Shown one piece after another: positions 1-5,823 of a stretch of 7,822 nt of DNA. Both the position numbers and the translations under genes were made by a program. The notes below the pieces were generated by a model that saw only the letters and a list, made by a program, of their open reading frames with translations, was not told the origin of the DNA and searched no databases. Each line of letters begins with the position of its first letter. Position 1 is the first letter of the stretch. The DNA is from Clostridia bacterium (lineage in GTDB: Bacteria; Bacillota; Clostridia; Oscillospirales; Acutalibacteraceae). The stretch is taken from assembly GCA_900766945.1 (NCBI GenBank), contig CAAFXD010000044.1, positions 1 to 7,822 on the forward strand, read 5' to 3'.

Positions 1-1708
1 AGAGTTGTCCATCGCCTTACACCGTGTTTTTGATTCACCAAAAGACAGTATAATTTGGGATGTCGGGCATCAGGTGTATACACATAAACTGCTGACCGGC
101 AGATATAAGGATTTTTCCAGCATTCGCAAAGAAGGTGGACTTTCCGGCTTTTCCTGCCCCAGAGAGAGCGCACACGATACCTTTTACAGCGGTCATTCCA
201 GCACTTCGATTTCGGCGGCGCTCGGCGTTGCGACCGCGAAGGATTTAGCAGGGGATAAGCATACTACTGTTGCTGTCATCGGAGACGGTGCGTTGACGGG
301 CGGGCTTGCCTATGAAGCACTGAACAATGCAGGACGCTCCGGCAAGCGGTTGATTGTCATTTTAAACGACAACGAAATGTCCATTTCCAAAAATGTCGGC
401 TCGGTGGCACGGTATTTGGCAGTGCTTCGCTCAAAACCCGGCTATTTCCGAATGAAAGCGCGCACGGAAAAAGCCATTAACAAAATCCCGTTTGTCGGCA
501 AAAACTTGTCTGCACAGATTTTCAAACTGAAAACACGGTTGAAAAATGCCATATATAAAAGCACCTTTTTTGAGGACCTCGGATTTCGCTATATGGGGCC
601 GATTGACGGACACAACATCGCGCAGTTGTCCGAGGCTTTGGAGGGTGCAAAAATGGTCAATGCCCCCGTTTTATTGCATATTAACACAATAAAGGGCAAG
701 GGCTACGATTTTGCGGAAAAAGCGCCGAGTGAATTTCACGGTATTTCCAAATTCAATATCAACACAGGCGAGCCGCTGATGACGGGTGCAAATTTCTCTG
801 CGGAATTCGGCAAATTCTTATGCGAAGTTGCCGCAAAGGACAAGCGCATTTGCGCCATTACCGCCGCAATGTCGTTGGGCACGGGGCTGGAAGACTTCCG
901 CAAAACCTATCCAACGCGCTTTTTCGATGTCGGTATTGCCGAAGAACACGCAATCACCTTTGCCTCCGGCCTTTCGCGCGGGGGAATGGTACCGATTTTC
1001 GCCGTGTATTCCTCCTTTTTACAGCGCGGCTTTGACCAACTCGTGCATGACGGTGCCCTGCAAGGCCTGCATATGATTTTGGCGATTGACCGCGCGGGCT
1101 TTGTCGGGGAGGACGGCGTATCGCATCAGGGCATTTTAGATACTGCGTTTTTAAACGGCATTCCCAATATAACCGTGTATGCACCCGCTACCTATAAAGG
1201 GTTAAAACACGCCTTTATTCAAAGCATATATCACGAAAACGGGTTAGTCGCTGTACGCTATCCGCGCGGGAGCGAAAATGCACTGCCGTCGGAAACCGAA
1301 GAGGATTTTTCGCCCTTTGAGGTGTACGGTAACCAAAATGCAGAACAACTGCTTGTAACCTACGGCAGAATTTTTGCCCATGCGGTTTCTGCTTGCGATA
1401 CTTTACATGCACAAGGGGTTTCCACAGCGGTATTAAAACTGAATCGTATTATTCCAATGGACTTAGAGGCTGTAAAAACGGCCCTTTCTGCGAAACATAT
1501 TTTCTTTTTTGAAGAGGGAATTCGTGCGGGCGGTATCGGTGAGCGCTTCGGCGATTTATTGTTGGAAAACGGGTTTAAAGGACAATACACCTTAACTGCC
1601 GTGCCCGATGAATTTGTCATTCACGCTTCCGTTGCTTCTCAAATGAAGCGGTATCGGTTAGACGCAGAGGGTATGTTGGAAGTAATTTCGGAGAAAAATG
1701 ATGGCTGA
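1..1708 (+). CDS. dxs: 1-deoxy-D-xylulose-5-phosphate synthase, 5' end cut by window edge
   Basis: DXS is a cytosolic, thiamine-diphosphate-dependent enzyme. It condenses pyruvate with glyceraldehyde 3-phosphate to give 1-deoxyxylulose 5-phosphate, the entry step of the MEP isoprenoid pathway and a source of thiamine and pyridoxal precursors. The frame is open to the left edge (codon Glu at 2-4), reading ELSIALHRVF as inside known DXS proteins. The TTG at 5 is therefore not the start, and roughly 55 N-terminal residues lie outside. Counting from that TTG, I see WDVGHQ (18-23), GHSSTSIS (63-70), the ThDP motif GDGALTGG (93-100) ending in NDN (121-123), PIDGH, AEEHA with the catalytic Glu (313), YSSFLQR and GEDGVSHQG. 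A transketolase C-terminal domain follows, with EEGIRAGG. All expected active-site residues in view are present. The early catalytic His of the SGH region is outside. The 3' end overlaps tlyA by 8-11 nt. Confidence 0.97.
   Translation, partial: ELSIALHRVFDSPKDSIIWDVGHQVYTHKLLTGRYKDFSSIRKEGGLSGFSCPRESAHDTFYSGHSSTSISAALGVATAKDLAGDKHTTVAVIGDGALTGGLAYEALNNAGRSGKRLIVILNDNEMSISKNVGSVARYLAVLRSKPGYFRMKARTEKAINKIPFVGKNLSAQIFKLKTRLKNAIYKSTFFEDLGFRYMGPIDGHNIAQLSEALEGAKMVNAPVLLHINTIKGKGYDFAEKAPSEFHGISKFNINTGEPLMTGANFSAEFGKFLCEVAAKDKRICAITAAMSLGTGLEDFRKTYPTRFFDVGIAEEHAITFASGLSRGGMVPIFAVYSSFLQRGFDQLVHDGALQGLHMILAIDRAGFVGEDGVSHQGILDTAFLNGIPNITVYAPATYKGLKHAFIQSIYHENGLVAVRYPRGSENALPSETEEDFSPFEVYGNQNAEQLLVTYGRIFAHAVSACDTLHAQGVSTAVLKLNRIIPMDLEAVKTALSAKHIFFFEEGIRAGGIGERFGDLLLENGFKGQYTLTAVPDEFVIHASVASQMKRYRLDAEGMLEVISEKNDG
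1690..1693 (+). promoter_or_regulatory. Ribosome binding site of tlyA, bearing on its start codon
   Basis: GGAG lies inside the last codons of dxs, before two tandem ATG codons at 1698 and 1701. The spacing is 4 nt to the first and 7 nt to the second. The second ATG is therefore the better placed start, although both are in frame and differ by one residue. Confidence 0.6.
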
Positions 1709-2507
1709 GCAAAAAATCAGATTAGATGTAGCCGTATTGGAACGCGGCCTTTCGGAAAGCCGTGCCAAAGCAGGGGCTTTGATTATGGCAGGGCAGGTAT
1801 ATGTCAACGGGCAAAAAGCAACCAAGGCGGGGCTGACGGTAAAGGATAGCGACAAAATTGAAGTCCGCGGCGAAAAAATGCCGTTTGTCAGCCGCGGCGG
1901 ATATAAGCTGGACAAAGCCGTAAAAGCCTTTCACTTGCAGTTGCAGGACTGTGTTTGTATGGACATCGGCGCTTCTACGGGCGGATTTTCGGACTGTATG
2001 TTGCAAAACGGCGCAAAAAAAGTGTACGCTGTCGATGTCGGGTACGGGCAACTCGCTTGGAAACTGCGGACGGATGAACGCGTTGTCAATATGGAACGCA
2101 CGAATTTCCGCTATTTGACACCTGACGATATTGCGGAGCAGTTAGATTTTGCAAGCGTGGATGTCTCCTTTATTTCCTTAAAAATTATTTTACCCGTGCT
2201 CTATTCTCTGTTGCGTGACGGCGGCGAGGCAGTTTGCCTGATTAAGCCGCAATTTGAGGCGGGAAAGGAAAATGTAGGCAAAAAAGGCGTTGTCCGTGAC
2301 CCGTCGGTACATGCCGAAGTTGTCGAAACCATTACACAATTTGCCTTTGAAACAGGCTTTTCCGTATTGCATTTGTCATTTTCTCCGATTAAAGGCCCGG
2401 AGGGCAATATTGAATATTTAATGCATATCAAAAAAGAAAAGGAACCCACATTCGCAGATACCGATATTTCCGCTTTGATTGCGGAATCCCACAACACATT
2501 GAAGTAG
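1698..2507 (+). CDS. tlyA: TlyA-family rRNA (cytidine-2'-O)-methyltransferase with S4 domain
   Basis: This is the YqxC/TlyA family, often labelled hemolysin A, whose characterised members 2'-O-methylate cytidines in 16S and/or 23S rRNA using S-adenosylmethionine. An N-terminal S4 RNA-binding domain spans about residues 6-65 (RLDVAVLERGLSESR, VYVNGQK). An FtsJ/RrmJ-like Rossmann methyltransferase domain follows. The SAM loop DIGASTGGFSD is at 89-99 and AVDVGYGQL at 111-119. The expected K-D-K-E tetrad is visible at K70 (RGGYKL), D155 (VDVSFIS), K183 (LIKPQFE) and E239 (GNIEY). Counted from the second ATG (1701) these become 69/154/182/238, which match the positions I remember for Mycobacterium tuberculosis TlyA. 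The length of 268-269 aa is normal. The start overlaps the dxs stop, suggesting translational coupling. Which rRNA is modified cannot be told from this sequence, and haemolytic activity should not be assumed from the name. Confidence 0.93.
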   Translation: MMAEQKIRLDVAVLERGLSESRAKAGALIMAGQVYVNGQKATKAGLTVKDSDKIEVRGEKMPFVSRGGYKLDKAVKAFHLQLQDCVCMDIGASTGGFSDCMLQNGAKKVYAVDVGYGQLAWKLRTDERVVNMERTNFRYLTPDDIAEQLDFASVDVSFISLKIILPVLYSLLRDGGEAVCLIKPQFEAGKENVGKKGVVRDPSVHAEVVETITQFAFETGFSVLHLSFSPIKGPEGNIEYLMHIKKEKEPTFADTDISALIAESHNTLK

Positions 2508-2515
2508 GTGATGGT

Positions 2516-3373
2516 ATGAAAATTGCATTGTTGCCGAATTTAACACGCGCTTGTGCGTTAAAGGTTACAAAAGAGGTTTGCCGCTGCCTTGAAAAGCTAA
2601 ATGTATCCTATTTTTTTGAGGACGAACTGCAAGCCGCCTTACCGAGCCAAAGCATTTGTCTGCCGTCGGATACGCTTTTGTCGGACTGCGATGCGGTCAT
2701 TGCCATCGGTGGGGATGGGTCTTTAATTCACGCCGCAAAAAAAGCGGTTGCTTACAAAAAACCCGTTCTCGGTGTCAATGCAGGCAACCTTGCGTTTATG
2801 GCGGGCATTGAGAAAAACGAATTACATTTGTTAAAAGCGTTCATTGACGGCAGTTATTCCATTGACCCGCGTATGATGCTGGAAGTTACTTGCAAAAGTC
2901 CGAACGAAACTACGCCCAAAAGTCTCGGTTGTTGCCTCAATGATGTTGTGGTTGCGCGCGGGGAACAAATTAAACTCATCACCTTAGATGTCTATGCGGA
3001 CGGAAAATATATCAATCACTATTATTCCGACGGCATCATTCTTTCCACTCCCACAGGCTCCACGGCATATTCGCTCTCGGCGGGCGGCCCTGTGGTGGAC
3101 CCGAAAATCGAAAGTATCATGTTAACACCGATTTGCACGCACTCGTTATTTGCGCGCTCGCTGATTTTTGAAAGCAATTCCGAAATCTGCGTAAAAATTC
3201 CCGAGGACGGCGAGGATATTTATATTTCCTGCGACGGAGAGCCGTCCGAGCAAATTTTGCCCGGCAGTATACTTACGGTCAAAAAGTCCAAGAATTATGC
3301 AGATTTTATACGGATTAAAAATGATTCCTTTATAGATGTGTTAAACAGTAAATTGTCGCAGAGGAGGGCGTAA
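2516..3373 (+). CDS. nadK: NAD kinase (ATP-NAD kinase)
   Basis: The cytosolic enzyme phosphorylates the 2'-hydroxyl of NAD to make NADP. The family motifs occur in order: GGDGS at residues 65-69 after a beta strand (DAVIAIGGDGSLIHAAK), a GVN motif, LNDVVVARG, and the long NAD-binding block from YYSDGI to SAGGPVVDP including STPTGSTAY. LTPICTHSLFAR comes next, then a C-terminal beta domain with SCDGE. At 285 aa it has normal family length with no break. The ATG at 2516 follows AGGTG (2506-2510) by 5 nt. The nearby GTG and ATG at 2508 and 2511 run into a stop within four codons and are not usable starts. The gap from tlyA is 8 nt. One oddity is that the usual NxGRLGFL segment reads NAGNLAFM here, so the Arg and one Gly are replaced. 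The assignment still seems secure. Confidence 0.95.
   Translation: MKIALLPNLTRACALKVTKEVCRCLEKLNVSYFFEDELQAALPSQSICLPSDTLLSDCDAVIAIGGDGSLIHAAKKAVAYKKPVLGVNAGNLAFMAGIEKNELHLLKAFIDGSYSIDPRMMLEVTCKSPNETTPKSLGCCLNDVVVARGEQIKLITLDVYADGKYINHYYSDGIILSTPTGSTAYSLSAGGPVVDPKIESIMLTPICTHSLFARSLIFESNSEICVKIPEDGEDIYISCDGEPSEQILPGSILTVKKSKNYADFIRIKNDSFIDVLNSKLSQRRA
3362..3368 (+). promoter_or_regulatory. Strong Shine-Dalgarno of argR, fixing a TTG start
   Basis: AGGAGGG lies within the last codons of nadK and sits 7 nt before the TTG at 3376. This spacing is ideal. It supports TTG rather than any internal codon as the initiator, because the first in-frame ATG comes far inside the DNA-binding or core domains. 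Confidence 0.85.
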
Positions 3374-3375
3374 AA

Positions 3376-3837
3376 TTGAAGAAAAAACGCCATGAACTGA
3401 TTTTAAAATTGATACAAGAGCACGAAATTACCACGCAGGACGAGCTTTTGGCGTTGTTGCGGCAAAACGGATTTCCTGTGACGCAGGCGACGATTTCCCG
3501 CGATATTAAAGAGTTACAGCTCGTGAAAACGCCGACAAAAAACGGGCCGACCAAATATGCTGTCAGCCACAATGATACGCAAAATAAGCACGCGAGAAAG
3601 TTTTACGCCATTTTTTCACAGTCCGTCATGTCGGTGGACAATGCAGGGAATATGTGCGCAATCAAATGCTATTCCGGTACGGCGAATGCGGCAGGTGCGG
3701 CGATTGACTCGATGCAAATGCCGGAGGTGGTCGGCACATTGGCGGGGGATGACACGCTGTTCGTCCTGTGCCGCGACGAAAACGCCGCCGTTGTTTTTAA
3801 AACACAAATCGAAGCCATGTTAAACGGTGATGTGTAA
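3376..3837 (+). CDS. argR: Arginine repressor ArgR/AhrC
   Basis: ArgR is an arginine-dependent hexameric transcription factor. It represses arginine biosynthesis and in many Firmicutes activates arginine catabolism. The N-terminal winged helix (about 1-70) contains KKKRHELILKLI and the recognition segment ATISRDIKELQLVK, including the Ser-Arg pair typical of DNA contact. A short linker leads to the C-terminal oligomerisation and arginine-binding core, with the hallmark GTLAGDDTLFVLCRD whose adjacent aspartates bind arginine. At 153 aa it has standard length. Translation starts at TTG with a strong Shine-Dalgarno, 2 nt after the nadK stop. The stop shares a base with the recN ATG (TAATG), so the two are probably translationally coupled. 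No arginine genes are in the window, so its targets cannot be seen. I saw no obvious ARG box or separate promoter before it, so expression probably comes from upstream. Confidence 0.95.
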   Translation: MKKKRHELILKLIQEHEITTQDELLALLRQNGFPVTQATISRDIKELQLVKTPTKNGPTKYAVSHNDTQNKHARKFYAIFSQSVMSVDNAGNMCAIKCYSGTANAAGAAIDSMQMPEVVGTLAGDDTLFVLCRDENAAVVFKTQIEAMLNGDV

Positions 3838-5507
3838 TGCTTTGTGAACTGCAAATCGAAAATATTGCCATAATCAAAAAAGCGGTCATTTCCTTTCAAA
3901 AGGGCTTGAATGTAATGACCGGTGAAACAGGTGCGGGCAAATCCATTGTGATTGACTCGATTAACGCGGTGCTCGGGGAGCGCACTTCCAGAGAGTTAAT
4001 TCGCACCGGCTGTGACAGCGCTTTTGTTTCCGCGACCTTTTACGGTGTTTCAAAGGATACCGAAGATGTGCTTTGTGACCTGGAAATCCCAAAAGAAGAC
4101 GACGGCTCGGTTTTAATGCAGCGCCGCCTGTTTGCGGACGGCAGAAATCAATGCAAAATCAACGGCGTGCCCGTAACGGTTTCCGCAGTCAAGCGAGTAG
4201 CCCGATTGCTTGTCAACATTCACGGGCAATCGGACAATCAAATGCTGTTGTCGCCTGAATACCATTGTGCTTACATTGATAATTTGGCGGAGGATTTCGC
4301 GGAAAAAGAAGACTTTTCTGCGGCATACCGTGCCTATATGCAGTGCAAAGCGGAATTAGAGTCGCTTAATACCGATGAAACCGAAAAGTTGCGGCGGCTG
4401 GATATTCTCAATTATCAGATTTCGGAACTTGAAAACGCCGAAATTCGCGTTGGGGAAATCGCGGAATGCGAAGGACACTTGGAGGTTTTGCGCAATGCAG
4501 AGCATATTACAGATGCCTTACAGACAGCACACGCCTATTTAAACGGCGATGACGAGCAGGGCGGTGCGGTTTCTGCCGCTTTTTCCGCGGCAAAACAGTT
4601 GGAAAACATCTCTGCGTTTTCCGAAGAATACAGCGAACTGCAAAAACAGGCACAGGAAGCAGCGTATACACTGTCTGCCGTCTGTGAGGATTTGCGTGAC
4701 AAATTGTTTTCCGACGCGTTTGACCCCGCAGAGGTGGACACGCTGGAAGAACGGTTGGATACGCTGTATACTTTACAGCGAAAATACGGCAACAGCGAGG
4801 AAGAAATGCTTGCCTATTTGGAAAAGGCAATTTCCGAGCGTGAGAGCATAGAAATGTCCGATGAACGCAAGGCTTTGCTTTCCGCCGAAGTGGAAAAGCA
4901 CTATCAAAAAGCCTTTGCACAAGCCGAAAAATTACATAAAATCCGCGAAACTGCGGCAAAGAAATTTTGCCGTGATGTTGAAGCCGAACTTGCCTTTTTG
5001 GAAATGCCGTCCGTTCGGTTTACGGTACAAAACAACATCGCTGATTTGACCGAAAACGGCATAGATAATATTGAATTTTTGCTTTCGGCAAATGCCGGTG
5101 AAGCACCGAAACCGCTCGCGAAAATTGCATCGGGCGGCGAGCTCTCCCGCATTATGTTGGCAATTAAAAGCGTACTTGCGGAAAAAGACAATATCGGTAC
5201 GCTGATATTTGACGAAATCGACACGGGCGTAAGCGGTCGTGCGGCGCAAAAAATCGGCATTAAACTCAAAACGCTGTCACAGTCGCATCAAGTGGTTTGC
5301 GTCACGCATTTGGCGCAGATTGCCGCCTTTGCAGAAAGCCATATGCGCATTGAGAAGGCGGAGCACGACGGGCAAACCTTTACAGAGGTAACGCCTTTGG
5401 ATTTTGTCGGCAGAAAATACGAATTGGCGCGGATTTTGGGCGGGCTTACCGTGACAGAGCTTCAACTGCAAAATGCCGAGGAGCTTTTGAAAACCGCCCA
5501 AACATAA
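3837..5507 (+). CDS. recN: DNA repair protein RecN (SMC-like ATPase)
   Basis: RecN is an SMC-family ATPase that acts early in recombinational repair of double-strand breaks, tethering DNA near RecA. The N-terminal head half begins MLCELQIENIAII, with Walker A GETGAGKS at 29-36 and the conserved NIHGQSDNQ segment. Residues about 150-360 are rich in Glu, Lys, Ala and Leu and should form the coiled-coil arms. The C-terminal head half has the ABC signature SGGELSR at 432-438 and Walker B LIFDE with D459-E460, followed by a D-loop (DTGVSGRAAQ). A switch histidine lies in VTHLAQIAAF near 491. The length of 556 aa is typical and no catalytic element is missing. The ATG overlaps the argR stop by one base and has only a weak ribosome site (GGTGATG), which fits re-initiation after argR. 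It is the last gene of the operon. I see no usable terminator after it. Confidence 0.96.
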   Translation: MLCELQIENIAIIKKAVISFQKGLNVMTGETGAGKSIVIDSINAVLGERTSRELIRTGCDSAFVSATFYGVSKDTEDVLCDLEIPKEDDGSVLMQRRLFADGRNQCKINGVPVTVSAVKRVARLLVNIHGQSDNQMLLSPEYHCAYIDNLAEDFAEKEDFSAAYRAYMQCKAELESLNTDETEKLRRLDILNYQISELENAEIRVGEIAECEGHLEVLRNAEHITDALQTAHAYLNGDDEQGGAVSAAFSAAKQLENISAFSEEYSELQKQAQEAAYTLSAVCEDLRDKLFSDAFDPAEVDTLEERLDTLYTLQRKYGNSEEEMLAYLEKAISERESIEMSDERKALLSAEVEKHYQKAFAQAEKLHKIRETAAKKFCRDVEAELAFLEMPSVRFTVQNNIADLTENGIDNIEFLLSANAGEAPKPLAKIASGGELSRIMLAIKSVLAEKDNIGTLIFDEIDTGVSGRAAQKIGIKLKTLSQSHQVVCVTHLAQIAAFAESHMRIEKAEHDGQTFTEVTPLDFVGRKYELARILGGLTVTELQLQNAEELLKTAQT

Positions 5508-5515
5508 AATTTGGG

Positions 5516-5544
5516 TTGACAAACTTTGAAAGAACAAGTATAAT
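5516..5544 (+). promoter_or_regulatory. Consensus sigma-A promoter of the tyrS leader
   Basis: TTGACA at 5516-5521 and TATAAT at 5539-5544 are both perfect matches to the vegetative consensus and are separated by the ideal 17 nt. Transcription should begin around 5550-5553, exactly where the first helix of the T-box leader starts. The -35 box begins 8 nt after the recN stop. Confidence 0.92.
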
Positions 5545-5635
5545 CCACATATCGGCTGTGAAGAGAAGAAGTACAAAGCAAATTCGGCAAAGAGAGCCTG
5601 CGGGCGGTGTAAGCAGGCGTGATATGCTTTGGAAA

Positions 5636-5638
5636 TAC
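5636..5638 (+). promoter_or_regulatory. T-box specifier codon UAC (Tyr)
   Basis: UAC sits on the 3' side of the internal loop flanked by helices 5574-5580/5625-5631 and 5563-5566/5640-5643, and is followed by a purine. That is the standard specifier position. It agrees with tyrS being the downstream gene. A second TAC at 5572-5574 is on the wrong strand of the stem and partly paired. Confidence 0.88.
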
Positions 5639-5749
5639 ATCTCGGAGCCGTGGGGAAGAACTTACAGTAAGCCCCACCGTGTGCGAGCGTTAATCGCAGA
5701 GTGATGCTTGTCACTCGCAAAGGCTGTATTTGTGAAAATACAGCGCAAT

Positions 5750-5778
5750 GAGGTGGTACCGCGTAGTTTTACGCCCTC
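5750..5778 (+). promoter_or_regulatory. T-box antiterminator
   Basis: GAGG (5750-5753) pairs with CCTC (5775-5778) and GCGTA (5761-5765) with TACGC (5770-5774). The pairings enclose the canonical 7-nt bulge TGGTACC (5754-5760) and a 4-nt loop. Bases 5773-5778 also belong to the 5' arm of the terminator, so the two structures exclude each other. Pairing of the bulge with an uncharged tRNA acceptor end should favour this form. Confidence 0.92.
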
Positions 5779-5808
5779 TGTTTTACAGAGGGCTTTTTAT
5801 TTTTATTT
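5773..5808 (+). terminator. Regulated intrinsic terminator of the T-box leader
   Basis: GCCCTCTG (5773-5780) pairs perfectly with CAGAGGGC (5786-5793) around a TTTTA loop, followed by a T-rich tract from 5794. This is a strong factor-independent terminator and is the default outcome when tRNA-Tyr is charged. It would also stop transcripts reading in from recN. Confidence 0.93.
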
Positions 5809-5823
5809 ACGGAGGAATAAACA

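Larger units (their letters stand above)
5551..5808 (+). promoter_or_regulatory. Tyrosine-specific T-box riboswitch (tRNA-Tyr-sensing leader of tyrS)
   Basis: The leader binds tRNA-Tyr and lets tyrS be transcribed when that tRNA is uncharged. Stem I base pairs 5553-5557 with 5646-5650, and 5563-5566 with 5640-5643 around a GA-rich kink-turn region. Above it, 5574-5580 pairs with 5625-5631, leaving a specifier loop with UAC (Tyr) at 5636-5638 followed by A. The apical hairpin pairs 5596-5601 with 5613-5618, with an AGAGAG motif before it and GGTGTAA in its loop. Stem II pairs 5651-5655 with 5672-5676 and 5661-5664 with 5668-5671. A probable Stem IIA/B element includes 5682-5686 with 5694-5698. 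Stem III pairs 5723-5731 with 5736-5744. The T-box AGGTGGTACCGCG is at 5751-5763, and its UGGU (5754-5757) complements the ACCA end of a tRNA with discriminator A, as in tRNA-Tyr. All pairings were worked out by hand. Confidence 0.95.

Noticed and set aside
5..7. TTG as the start of dxs
   Set aside because: The frame continues to the window edge with a matching DXS residue before it, and the essential N-terminal part would be missing.
1698..2507. Haemolysin/toxin role for tlyA
   Set aside because: The S4 plus FtsJ-like architecture with a full K-D-K-E tetrad indicates an rRNA methyltransferase. The haemolysin label is historical.
4507..4959. 150-aa - strand reading frame inside recN
   Set aside because: It is Arg/Pro/Cys-rich, typical of antisense translation of the coiled-coil region. 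RecN is intact across it.
5497..5515. 6-bp inverted repeat CCCAAA/TTTGGG spanning the recN stop codon as a terminator
   Set aside because: The stem is short and A/T-rich at the loop, and it is followed by TTGACA rather than a T-run. It is unlikely to terminate on its own.
5516..5704. 62-aa reading frame within the leader, as a possible leader peptide
   Set aside because: It overlaps the promoter, so its start would not be transcribed from it. The region is fully explained by T-box stems.
5277..5720. 147-aa - strand reading frame across the recN end and the leader
   Set aside because: It is a shadow of recN codons and T-box structure, with no ribosome site or family resemblance.
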